Translations under genes and position numbers: made by a program
In this document: in pieces, positions 1 through 19,807 of the stretch
Layout of the letters: each line of letters opens with the position of its first letter
How positions within the stretch are numbered: the first letter of the stretch is position 1
Assembly: GCA_905250115.1 (NCBI GenBank)
Contig: CAJNOI010000001.1
Location: 1,069,115-1,133,114 of the forward strand
Direction: 5' to 3'
Length of the DNA stretch: 64,000 bases
From: Adineta steineri
Taxonomy: Eukaryota; Rotifera; Eurotatoria; Adinetida; Adinetidae
The notes under the pieces: generated by a model
Databases searched by the model: none
What the model was told of the DNA's origin: nothing
What the model saw: the letters and a program-made list of their open reading frames with translations, nothing else

Positions 1-438
1 GATTATGCATTTGTTTTGTTCGACTAATAGCTTGATCGATTATCATACAAGTTGTATGTAATGTAAACGATCGATTACAAAAATTAAAAAGATCTTCTAA
101 TGATGGACCAAGTAAATCCATCACTAAAACATAATATTGTTTTTCTTGTCCATAAAAAATCATTTTTGGAAAACCAATGAAATCTTTCATTCGTTCAAAA
201 GCCATTTTTTCAACTAGAAATTATCTCAATAGATTTTGTAGATTCCTATTCTAAGTTTCCATAACTCACCAGGTAATTGTGGTACAATTGCTTGAATCCG
301 TTCAGTTTTAACTGCAACAGATATTTTGTCCTCTAAATCATGTGCAAGATAAATCTGTCCAAAACTTCCACCACCAATTTTTTTCTTAAGTAGAAATCTT
401 TCTGCGATTATTTTTATTTCTGTTTGTCGACTATCATA

Positions 439-482
<44 letters not shown>

Positions 483-501
483 TTTCATTTATCTCAATCA
501 T
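1..501 (-). CDS. casein kinase 1 family protein kinase, N-terminal part (runs off left edge)
   Basis: Two exons are visible. Exon 1 (501-270) begins MIEINEND, continues as an unbroken run of 13 aspartates encoded by a (GAT)n microsatellite, then enters the kinase domain with the glycine-rich loop KIGGGSFGQIYLA and the lysine of AVKTE. A 56 bp GT-AG intron (269-214) follows. Exon 2 (213 to beyond the edge) reads GFPKMIFYGQEKQYYVLVM and LLGPSLEDLFNFC, the signature of the casein kinase 1 family (serine/threonine kinases). The catalytic loop and C-terminus lie outside the window, so the subtype (alpha, delta/epsilon or gamma) cannot be fixed. The acidic head is not typical of the family and may be a local expansion. 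The family call is firm. Confidence 0.9.
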
Positions 502-626
502 TTCGTTTTAAAAATCAAATAAAAGCACAAATCTTATTTCTAAATTCTTACAATATATATTTTATTATTTAAAACACGGCGGTAAAAACATACAAAAAAA
601 AAACTTTTTGCTAATAAACAAATAAT

Positions 627-5320
<4,694 letters not shown>

Positions 5321-5610
5321 ATTTATTATGCTTTAACCAAGTAAAAAGAGATCATCAGTGGTTTAATCATATAAAATTATTCATATATTACTGTTGCTTA
5401 GGAATAACCTTACTATATAATATAAAATGCATTAATGTGAAGCAATGTGTATCGAGGAATGGAGAATAAGTTTCATTGGATGATCATTTAATCCAATAGT
5501 ATAAGGATAAAAGTCAAATCATTGAGTATACTGCATCATTTTTATCCGAAAATAAAAATCAATATCCCTCATAAATATATATCGTACTATTATTTTTATT
5601 TTTTAGTTTG
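5321..5610. promoter_or_regulatory. shared divergent upstream region of TMEM67 and DNM1L
   Basis: This 290 bp, AT-rich stretch lies between two divergent start codons and must hold both promoters. GTTGCTTAGGAATAAC (5393-5408) loosely resembles an RFX X-box, expected for a ciliary gene such as TMEM67. On the DNM1L side a splice-acceptor-like TTTTTTAG ends at 5606, four bases before the ATG. This could be a trans-splicing site or the end of a 5' UTR intron. Both calls are tentative. Confidence 0.35.
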
Positions 5611-9084
<3,474 letters not shown>

Positions 9085-9347
9085 AAAAAACAAATATAGA
9101 AATTTTAAAGTTAGTCATACGAACAACTATCATAGCAAAATCCATCTATTTTTTTTTCTTTATTTTACATAGTTCCTTAGATTTCTATTGTATGTGGCGT
9201 AACCAGTCAGTCTTTTTTTTTCATTTTTTTTTGTATTTGCACAAGCCCTGTATTGTTCAATTTCTTTTTTTTGTGTATCCATGACAAAAACGCTTATTCT
9301 TTTTTTTATTTAAAACAAGCAAATAAAGTAGGAAAAAAAACGAATTC

Positions 9348-11434
9348 TTATGACCAAGTTTCTCTTTGATATTGTTTTGTACGTTCTAATTCTTGTAAAT
9401 AATCATCGGCCTGTTCATTTGTCATATGACCATTATTGATAAAAACTGTTTTTAATGCATCAGAAACTTGTTCAGGTACTTGTTTAGCACTACCAGCAAG
9501 ATAAATTCGTGCTTGTTTATGTAATATCCATTCCCATATTAAATGACCATATTCAATAATTTTATGTTGAACATAAATTTTATCTTCTTGATCACGTGAA
9601 TATGCAGGAATATAAATAAGATTAATTGTATCTTTTAAAAGATCCTTTTCAACATAAGCATCTTTATTTCGATAACGACAACCAAAAAAAAGCATATTTA
9701 ATTTTTCATTATTTAAACTTCTTTCAAGAATCCAACCACGAAATGGTGCAACACCCGTTCCAGGTCCAATCATAATTGCAGGTCGATTATCATCAATTAA
9801 ATTAAATGATGTTGCTATACGCATTAAAATATGTGTACCGGGTTGAAGTTGACATAAATAGTTACTACATAAACCTTCACGATAGAGAGCAATTATTGTT
9901 TTATAACGAACAATAGCAACTAATAATTGTATTCGATTAGGATGAATTTTAGGACTTGATGCAATTGAAAATGAACGTGGACGTATTGATGAAAAAAGAT
10001 CAAAAACATATTCAAATGGTATACGTGATGTTGTATGAGGAAAATCTTGTAAAACTTCTACGCTTGTGCGTCGTGGTCGATGACAATAAGTATAAAGATC
10101 ATCCATATTACCAGCTTCTAAAAATTCTAATAAACGTTCACGCTCTCTTTCATCTTCAGAAAACCAAACTAATTTTTCGAAAAATGATCGTGATGGTACA
10201 CGTGTTATATGTAAATAATCACGAAATAATTCTAATACGGTCATCGATAGAGTTGATACATCATTCGAAGCAATAAACTTTTGATGAAGTTTATTTTGTA
10301 CATTAAGTAATTCAGCAAGAAGACTAACAACTGGTAACGGACATTGTGGAAGAATAACAGCAACATCACCACATTTATATGGAAGATCTGTATCGAATTC
10401 AAGTAAACGTACATCTTGCCAATGATCATCGGATGTTACACGTGTATTGGATATAAGAGGTATAGAAGAATAACCAGGTGGAATTTTAGGAGTATTCACT
10501 GATGATTGTAAACTATATGAATTAAAGAAATTGATGTTTTAATTATGTAAATCAGAAATATTTTGTTTCAATATCAATCTATACTATTGAATAAATTAAT
10601 CGGAAAATTTGGATTAGTACTAGTCTATTTACTGACTTTGATCTCAATCCAATGAAAAGAAAAAAAAGGAATTGATGTAATCTTCAAACAACTCATCTGG
10701 CAAATATTTTTAATCAATCTATTACTTTTTTTCTTCTCTTGAATGAATAATTCTATCATTATAATGATTAATCTTGCATTATCTAATTGTTAAATTACTC
10801 TAAATAATATACCTGGGTAAATCTTGTTCAGTATTATCAATCCATTGTATTTGGTATTTACTTGGTAAACGTTGATCAATACGTGGTTTAAGTTCTCTAC
10901 CAATAAGTTCACCAAATGCTTGCCAAAATATTCCTGTAAATGTTTGATCAACACATCCATCAATACCTAAGATTATTGTAGAAAAAAAAGATTATCATAG
11001 AATCATTCATCTCTATTGTACCTTGAAAAAATCGTACCATGTGGATGTTGTTCATCAGCAAGAACTCTTTCACATATAGATTGAGCACCTAATTGATGTA
11101 ATCGTTTAGATAATTTTTTTGCTACATAATTAAATTTTGGATATGTTGAATCACCTAAACCAATTAAACCATAATGAATATGCGATAATGTGCCTGGTGA
11201 TACTGATCTTCTCATGATTAATCGCCAAAAATGACGCATATTTTCTGGTTCTTCACCATCACCAGTTGTTGACACAATAAAAAGAATATGTGTCCCAAGA
11301 TCTTCAATAGATTTAATTGAATCTAATGATTGAACACGACATTCAACACCTGTCGATTGTGCCATAGATGAGAAACGTTCACTAACATCTTCTGCTGTAC
11401 CTGTTTGACTGCCAAATAAAATTTCAAGTAACAT
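9348..11434 (-). CDS. NDOR1: NADPH-dependent diflavin oxidoreductase 1 (Tah18/NDOR1)
   Basis: Three exons. Exon 1 (11434-11038) is a flavodoxin-like FMN domain with FGSQTGTAEDVSE, the loop VSTTGDGEEPENM and GLGDSTYPKFN. Exon 2 (10966 to about 10812) is a linker, GIDGCVDQTFTGIFWQAFG. After a roughly 300 bp intron, exon 3 (about 10514-9348) holds the FAD-binding motif RPRSFSIASSP, the NADPH-binding IGPGTGVAPFRGW and FFGCRYRNKDAY, and the ending KQYQRETWS, which matches the aromatic or small C-terminus of the family. NDOR1 passes electrons from NADPH through FAD and FMN to the Fe-S protein anamorsin for cytosolic iron-sulfur cluster assembly. The domain order and length (about 570 residues) are normal. 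The gene is divergent from the CCHCR1-like gene. Confidence 0.95.
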
Positions 11435-12284
11435 TTATCTAAAGCAAAACAAATATCCAACAGACACAATTCTTCTTCTTCTTCTATGTGTATACATATC
11501 AGCCATTTTTCATTTACATGTGGAGAATGAGGAGGAAAGAAAAAAAGAAAGAAAGAAAGAAAAAGAAAAGAACGACAGAGACAAACTCTATTCATGTTTC
11601 TGCAAGTAACAACAGCAGCGTTAGAAAGGTGAAACAAATCTTTAAATGATGCCCGTACACAGAAGAACAAAAAAAAGGAGAAAGTAGTAATAAGAACGTC
11701 ATCGTACGTTGAACTCATTGATTTATTTCGTACAAGTCAAACTATTTTCTAGAATTGTATCAAAAAAATATATATAAGAACAGGTAAATTAAATCTATTT
11801 ATATCAAAACTTATTTTTTTTATCCCTTAGTCGATTAATTTCTAATAGTCATTATAAAACTAAGACTTTTTTTCTCTTCTTAGCAACGGGAAATATAGAC
11901 CTATATAACGAGAATAGCAACCAATCTATTTTTTTCTCTCTTTCTTGCGTGCTCAAAATTTTTCAACTAAAAGACAATCAACCGCTGAAACTAAATAATC
12001 ACAATTATTATTTTCATTTTAAAAACTTCAAAGTTCTTATTACTATATATACTATAAAGAAAAAACATACTTCATGATTTTTTTTATCGTTATCATTAGA
12101 CGGTATATACATATTTATTTTGTAACTAACCTTGGCTTATTGTTTCTTTTCTTATTTTGTTTGCTTAAATCTCATATTAACAAAAAATAAATGGTTACTA
12201 TTTCAATTTCATCATTTTTTCCTTCTTATTCTAGATGTTTTATTACTTATTAACAGATAAATTAATATTTTTTAAAATCAAATC
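11435..12284. other. divergent intergenic region, no gene seen
   Basis: 850 bp between the NDOR1 and CCHCR1-like start codons. It is AT-rich, with a purine-rich tract of GAAA-type units near 11535-11580. Open frames here are low complexity and continue as shadows of NDOR1. I see no RNA gene or transposon end. Confidence 0.5.
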
Positions 12285-15200
12285 ATGACAAGTTCACCAA
12301 GTTCTAATATGCTTTTATTACCACCATCAGCATTTCAATCAACATTATCATTTAATTCAACTAGTGAAAAAGAACATCAAACAAAAACAGTTCATGAACA
12401 ACTTGAACAATTACAAGTTGAAATGGGACGATTAAGAACAAATAATGAAGCTCTTAAAATATCTGGACGAGGTAAAAACGAAAACAACAACAATTTTTCT
12501 TTAAATTCTTGTTCTATTTATTTAAAGATTTACTTGACCGTGCACCACCATTAGTAAATTTACCACGTCATTCAAATATTGTACAAGAAACTCTTGAAGA
12601 TCTCATTCAACAACAAGCAACAGAAATAGATCGTCTACGTAATGAACTTGAACGTGAAAAATCTCGTTGTCTTATGGCAATTAATGAAGTTGAACAAACT
12701 TTACGTTCAAAAGAATTAACATGGAAAGCACAATTAAATGAATTCGAAATACGTTCAGCTGAATTACAAAAAGTTCGAAAAGAAAAACTTTATTATGAAC
12801 AATTATTATCATCTCAAAAATCCTTAATATCAACAGATAATAGTAATAATAAATTATCACAACAACTTGAACAACGTGAAAAAGAAAATGCTGCATTAAA
12901 TGAAGAAATGCGTTTATTAACTATAAGGTAAAATTGATCATAAATATTAATAATAATAATAATCTTTGTGTTTATTTTAAGATTAACATCAATGAATGAT
13001 GTATTAACTTTACAAGAAGAAAAACTCGAACAAACAACATCAAATAATCATGAAAAACGACAATCACTTCTTAACTGTTGGAGAACAAAAGTTTATGATT
13101 TACTTATGCAACTTAAATCAATGGAATTGATTCTTAAAAATAATAGTAGTAAATTTTCTAATGGTAAGATTACTTTTTTATATATGAAGACTAGAAAAAC
13201 TAACATCCATTAAAAAGAAACGAATTTTATTTATTCTTTTTTGCGATGTACATTAAAATTTTCTTTTTTTTTGTTTTCGGCTAACAAAACAACTTCTATA
13301 TGTACTTTCAAAAAAAAATAATCATGTTTTTATTTACACTATAAAAATAAACGATGACATAGATTATATTTTCTTTGTACCTCAAAAGAATTTGAAAAAC
13401 GATTTCTAATGAGGAAAATTTGTTGTTTTTATTTTACCAAAATATCTGATTATCAACGATTATGTTGTTTGTGTTCTATTAATAGGATATTATTCTTGAT
13501 CTAGGATACGTTCGAAATCCGAAATCTAGTTCTTATTAACAGAATGAATTAAACTTTGACTATGTATTATTCCTTTGAGTCGACGACTAAATACAGTTAT
13601 TCGACAAAGATTCTTCTAATATGTTGGAACATCTTTTTATTATATGATGTCACAAATACAAATGCTTCTTTCTATTTGTTTGTATTACACATCTGTATTG
13701 CTCTCCCTAATATTTTTTGTAAAGTTCTAGTTGGAAATATCTTATCTAGAAAATCTAGTAAGTTTTTTCTGTTCCGAAACTGCAGCGTATGCCTAACGAT
13801 AAGAACGAGCTAAAAACAGTTTACTTTACATAATAATCGTAAATTTTAACAACGATAACTTCAAGAAAAAGATATTTGACTAAGCAAGAAATTAAGGATA
13901 TTATGAATAACTCTCAATTCCGATTATTGTTAGAAGATAAACTAGTAACGCTTTTCCGACAGAAATATCATTTTTTCGTATACAATTAAAGATTATATTT
14001 GAAAAGTTCGAGTTTCGCAGAAAAACCCAGGACTCGAATGATCAACTAATTCTAATAGTGTTCATCATTATTATCATAATGTGACAGAAAATTAAATTAT
14101 TAACGGATACTCGAACATACGATGAAAGTATTTTATTAGGAGATAACTAGAATGTCTTATAAATTGATGTATAAAACGAAAATTCATCTCTATTTTTATA
14201 TCCTTACAAATATCTGGCGCAATATCCTCTTCAGTATGCTATAACATGAAAAGAGAACAGATATAATCTAATGAATCATTCGCTATTCAAATTGAATATG
14301 TACAATTCATTAAAAAATTGTTTCCATGTATTCAATTATGTATCAGATCTATGCGTTATCACTTTTTTCTTAATTTTTATTTATTGAATAGGGAAGCCAT
14401 GATACCCCCTACTGAAAGCCTTTCGAATCATGAAAATTGATACTTACATAGATTATTTTGTTTTGAATATTTTAATCTAAAATAATTGAAAAAAAATATT
14501 CTCTTTAGATGTCGAACAATTACAAGGTAAAGTTAATGAACTGCTTCATGAAAATAAACTTTTACAAACTCAATATGATGAACGTAAAATTCATATTCAG
14601 TACGTATATTCTATAATTAAATTTCTCATATCACAAAATTTAATTATTTAGATATCTTGAATCAAAATTACATCAATCCGATTCAAATTTAACAATCATT
14701 CTTGATGAAAATACATCTCTTAAGCAACGTCTTCGTTCTTATGAACAAACTGAACAAGTAATTCGTGAAATGATTATTAAACATACAACAAATCCTCAAT
14801 ATGATAATTTATTTAAAACAATAAATAAAACACTTTCTATCTATGAACAACGTCTTAATTATATAAATAAACGTTTTCTTATTTTACAAACATTATTTAA
14901 TCGTCAATTATTATCTTTGTCAACCAAACAAAATATAACAATTGCAATACAAACAGAAGATGAACAATATATAGATTTAACATTACTTGAACGTGAATTA
15001 AAAACCGTTTCAAATGAACGTGATTTACTTGCACATAAACTTAATGATGAATATCAAAAATCTAAAACATATGCTGAACAATTTGAAGATAAATATAAAC
15101 AAGAATTAGCTATAAATAATGAAAAATTAATAATGATGCAATTAATATCGGAAGAAAATATAAATAAAATTCAATTATATGAAACAACATTAATTGAAAA

Positions 15201-15778
15201 AGATAAACAATTAAAAGATTTAACTGATCAATGGTTAAATGAACAGAAAAAACAAGCAGATAATACTGATTTATTAAAACGAGATTTTCAAGTAAATTAT
15301 TTCGAAAGTATAGGATTTTTTTTAATTCGAACAAATTTTTTCTTAAGGAACGAGAAGAAACATTATTAAATGAAAAAGATAATTTAGAAAAACAATTAAA
15401 TGAAGCAAAACGTGAACAAGCAAAATTAGCAGCAAATTGCAGGTAAAGAATTTTTCATTGATAATCACTTTTTATAAAATTTTTGTTTTTGTTAGACAAA
15501 TGGAACGAACAACAAATCGTGAAAAAGAACGTTGGCAACGACAAATAGCTGATGCACAATTACAATCTGATACTGAATTAGATAAACTTACAAAACGTAT
15601 AATGACACTTGAACGTGAAAGAAATTTACTTATGAAAACAATTCATCAAGAAAAATCCTATTCTTCACCAACATTACCATCGGATGATGGTGATATTCAA
15701 TGTCTTGTTTCAGAAATTCGTCAACTAGCTAGTAGAGCTCTAGATGAATCAAGTGATGAAGAACATACGAACCAATGA
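12285..15778 (+). CDS. CCHCR1: CCHCR1-like coiled-coil alpha-helical rod protein
   Basis: A coiled-coil protein of roughly 620 residues, spliced from about seven exons. Apart from a Ser-rich head and a short acidic tail (LDESSDEEHTNQ) it is mostly heptad-like helix. Blocks that line up with vertebrate CCHCR1 as I remember it are LLNCWRTKVYDLLMQLKSME, the region LLERELKTVSNERDLLAHKL, LNEAKREQAKLAANCRQMER and TLERERNLLMKTIHQE. CCHCR1 is a centriolar and P-body protein. One intron (about 13165-14507) is over 1.3 kb, against less than 150 bp for the others. Coiled coils align easily by chance, but four ordered blocks with a conserved W and the final ELERD/NLLM block make the assignment likely. 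The protein is shorter than the 780-residue human form. Confidence 0.8.
13165..14507. other. large intron of the CCHCR1-like gene, no recognisable content
   Basis: About 1.34 kb between the exon ending NSSKFSN and the exon starting DVEQLQGKVNELL. The frame at 13556-13813 has no family resemblance and is probably chance. I found no clear terminal inverted repeats, although the size is unusual for this gene and an old insertion is possible. Confidence 0.5.
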
Positions 15779-17483
15779 TTATAAAAAAAAATAAAATGTA
15801 GTGTAGCTATTTTTGCGTGATAAACAATTTCTTCTTTTCTTGTCTCTGTTATACAAAGTTTTATGATATGAACATTTTATTAAAATGACATATATTTCAT
15901 ATCAAAAATAAATACGTATATGAATTAACAAAAAGAAATTAAAATTCATTTAGTTTTCCAACTGGGAAAAAACAATGTTATTACATCACGTCAATCTATT
16001 TCAGAACATTATACTGTTAGTTGTGAAATCTTTATAATGTGATGCTAGTACTCCGTAGGCAAGGTTCGTACATATTTATCAATAGAGCTCATGCTCAATA
16101 CTTATACTGAGAGGCCATATCAATCATCCGCGAAACAAAAGTGTTGCACACTAGTAAAAATACCTTATAATAAACGGATCACCAGCATCACATTTTTGAT
16201 AAGCTTTAAAATGTTCTAATTAATCTAGTGAACTTTTTCTTTTACAACTTAAAGATATTCTTAGAAATAATAGATATAAAATGCAATCGAATAATTATTT
16301 ATATTGATGATTATGTATGATTGTAGATCTTAGACCTATAATTAAAGCCGTTCTTACCATTAATTTATTCTGATATTCGCGAATCTTTCTATGAATTTGA
16401 TATAAAATGTCGAGACTGATAATGCAGATAAAGCGAGCACTTATCTAACGATGAAAATAAACTAGCTCTAAATATAGAGTAGTTCGCTAAACTAGTGACA
16501 CTGAGACATGATAAATATAAAAAACCTAGTCCGATGAAATCTTCGCTTAACTCAATGTATACAGTATCCTATAGATTCATTTCATTTAACACAAAATTTT
16601 GATAATTATTTAATATCAGTTGATCTAAAATAACTTTCTGAAAATTAGTTGTTACAGTTGTAATTTCAACCTTACATATACAATACATAAAATGCGAAAA
16701 ATTTCATTAAATTTTATTACTGATGCCTAAAATTATTTTCTTAAAATTGATCATTTTTCATAAGATATTATATCTTGTTTATTTATTTTTAACAAAAAAC
16801 AACAAGATAAACATATTTTTCTGTTCTATTTTTCATACCTGTTCGATAAAAAAATAAAATCTTACACAATCCCAATTTGTTGCAGAATATATTCAATTTC
16901 TACTACCGAGTTCGATGCAGTCTAAAGCGGATTATTATTTCACAAAAAAATATACCACCTCTTTGAGGCTGGGGGGCCAATCATCCGCTATTTAACTGAA
17001 CACTAATAGCATTCAGTTAAATAATTTAAGTGAACACCATTTAACTTAAATATCTATGAAAATTAAGACTATAACAGTAACTAAATTTCGAAACAATATT
17101 CCGCTGGACGGCTGCACCTTTTTCTCTATTTAATTATTATTTTATTAATAAAATTTCTAGGGCAAAAAAGTACATTGATAATGCATCTGTATCTATCTAC
17201 TTATATCGATATCTATCTATATATATATATATACATGTTAAACCTCGATTCGTTTACTTATTATATGCATTAGTAAATATCGACTAATATTACTCAATAC
17301 GATGATATGTGATCAATCATGCACGTCGAGTTATTCGGTCATTCACGCGTTGCTTTGTCGTTTTTTATTGTTCTATAGAAAAGTATTTGAATTACTTTTT
17401 CATATTTTTGCAACAAAATCGATAGATTTTTACTGAAAATCTTCGTAATTTTATAGTCGATACAAAGCTGTTAATTAACTGTA
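15779..17483. other. intergenic region with two adjacent small hairpins
   Basis: A 1.7 kb AT-rich stretch without a convincing gene. At 16990-17022 the 11-base arms ATTTAACTGAA and TTCAGTTAAAT form a perfect hairpin with an 11-base loop. Directly after it, ATTTAAGT (17024-17031) and ACTTAAAT (17044-17051) form a second. The phrase AATCATCCGC occurs near 16120 and again near 16980, possibly marking a decayed element. A TA/TC microsatellite lies at about 17205-17233. Confidence 0.45.
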
Positions 17484-19602
17484 ATGGATAAAAAGAAGTC
17501 AAGTGCAAGTGCATCATCAAGTCATAATAAAACTAGTGAGAAAAAAGAAGAAAACTTTTTTACAAAAACTGCTCATTCAATACGAGATAAAGTTCATGAT
17601 TTAACTGATGAAGTTAAAGAAAAAACGCATAATTTAACACATAGTAATGCAAAAAAAGATAAAAAAGATTCAATTCCAAAAGCAAAAGATGGAAAACCAA
17701 ATCATGCGTCGAAACCTGCAGCAAGTGGTAAAAAAGGTTCAAGTTCAGATTCAAGTGATGAAGATGGACCACCCAAAACTACAAAACGACCATCACTTAG
17801 GTTGGGTATGTGTATATGAAGATAAACTATTTATTATTCAAAATAATTATTTTCATTAAAGAAAAACCAAAAGATAATGCTCGCGATACTGGAAGAGGAC
17901 CTAGCCCAGGATCAAAACCACCACCATCAACAACTATATCAGACAATAAAAGTGCTGCAGCTCCTACAAGCTCAAGTTGAAAATTCTATCAAGATTAATT
18001 ATAATCTAGAGTAACAAAATATTTTACTTTTTAGAACGTCCAGCTGATAAACCGTCTGATGATCATAAAGATTCTCATGCTACTGCTCGTCCACCATCAT
18101 CTTCGAGCAAGTTATATTTCTTGTAAGGCATACTATTTAAATCAATCTATTTAGGGTCATCTGATGATAAATCAGCTGAAAAACCATCCGTAGGTCCATC
18201 ATCCACTAACAAATCAAATGATCCTGCAAAAACTGATGATAAATCAACTACAAAAATATCCGCAGGTCCATCAACTACTAATAAACCAAATGATTCTACA
18301 AAACCTGATGATAAGTCAACTATAAAAACATCTGCAGGTCCATCATCTAGTAATAAAACTGATGATACAACAAAAAGATCATCTGCCGAAAATGACAATA
18401 ACGATCGAGTTCATCTTTCATTTGATGGTTTGAAAAAAAAAACAAAACTCGTTAAATATCTCATTTTCTTTTTTCTTAGGTGTGTCAACTGTTGATGATT
18501 TACTTGATCGTATAGATGAAGCTATTGAAGGTGCAAAAATTATTCTAGAGGGTGATAAAAGCAAAACTAATTTTAATATAGGAGGAAAAATAGACAAACC
18601 ACGTCCTACTCCTGCTGATCTCGAGAGAAAACCTCTAAAAAAATCTGAAGATAAAAATAAAGTGGCAACTAGTGAAAGCGAAGACGAAAACGAAGACGAA
18701 CCAATACGTATCAATTACAACGATATACATAGAATTGAAGATCTTCTTCTCCTAATTCATAAACAACCAGGAAATCGAAATGTTGTACTTGAAAATGCAC
18801 CTGATGATTCGGTTCTTGTTCAGAAGAATACTAATCAAACTTCAACAGTTTCACCATCAACTTCCAAAGAAAATGAGATTCCACCAATACCAACAACTCC
18901 GAATGAAGATGATGATCCATTAGCACCACAGAGAAGTATTTTAAAAAGTAGTCAAGATCCATCATCATCATCTACATCGACTAAAACAGCATCATTTGAC
19001 AATGATCAAATTCATGTAGATATTGAAGGTGTACAAAATCTTGATAATCTTTTAGAACGTATTGATAATGCTGTTGAAAATGTTCCAGTTATTATCGATA
19101 CAAAACCTGAAGGAGAAAAACGACAAGGTTTGTTTATTATTATCATCATCTATTGTCGATATTTACTTTAGTACTATACAGCTCCTCAACCACCAATTCA
19201 AACTGATACTACTACTCAAGTGATAACAAAAGTGACAATACCAAGTCAAAAACGAGAAGGTAAGTTTAACTGTTTTTTTCTTTAATTAATCATATACATG
19301 AATTTCTTAGCTCCAAAACCTCCTTCTTCAACTAATAATAAACCATTAGAAACAAAACTGACAATCGCAGAAGAAAAAGATCATAGTAAAAATATTTCTT
19401 AAATATGATTTTATTAAATTTGTCTAAATTTTTAGTTTCACAATCTGATACGAAAGAAAAAAATGATGCTAAAGTTGCAAGTATTAAAGTTCCTGAACAT
19501 GAATTTCATGATGATGGTAATCATAATATCAATAAACAAGCATCATCTCTATCGACAAATGAAGAAAACAAAAACAATAGTGATACAAAAGATTGGTTAT
19601 AA
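17484..19602 (+). CDS. intrinsically disordered Ser/Lys/Asp-rich protein with LEA-like N-terminal segment
   Basis: Not recognised as a named family. It starts MDKKKSSASASSSHNKTSEK and is spliced from about eight exons. Residues 25-60 (FFTKTAHSIRDKVHDL, DEVKEKTHNLTH) look like an amphipathic helix of the alternating K/E/D/T style seen in group 3 LEA proteins. Next come low-complexity Pro/Ser/Lys segments and three 24-residue tandem repeats of the DDKSTTKISAGPS type. Three copies of a short helix motif follow: VDDLLDRIDEAIE, IEDLLLLIHKQ and LDNLLERIDNAVE. The end is DTKDWL. No signal peptide or membrane helix is visible. The helix motifs look like short binding elements in a disordered scaffold. 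A desiccation-related role is speculation based on the N-terminus alone. The gene converges on COG1 with about 205 bp between stops. Confidence 0.7.
18163..18378 (+). repeat. three 72 bp coding tandem repeats (24 residues each)
   Basis: Units start at 18163, 18235 and 18307, each opening GATGATAA(A/G)TC. They encode DDKSAEKPSVGPSSTNKSND, DDKSTTKISAGPSTTNKPND and DDKSTIKTSAGPSSSNKTDD, each followed by a few more residues. The period is exactly 72 bp, so the reading frame is kept. Confidence 0.9.
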
Positions 19603-19807
19603 TTATACAAAAAGCAGAAAAACACATATTATTTCTATTCTGTTTTTACTTGTCGCTTAATAAAACAAAAAAATATAATTTTCTTTTTCTTTTTCTTTTT
19701 TGTTCTTCAATTAATATATAAATAAAATAAGTTTAAACTAATAAAGAAACAAGCAAACCAAATTTAAAATAGTAAATATCACATGAAATAAATGTTTATT
19801 AGAATTA

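Noticed and set aside
11323-11718. A 131-codon minus-strand frame overlapping the NDOR1 start
   Set aside because: It overlaps the FMN domain in another frame and is composed of low-complexity Phe/Leu runs from the purine tract.
13556-13813. An 85-codon frame in the large CCHCR1-like intron
   Set aside because: AT-rich, hydrophobic and without motif; probably chance.
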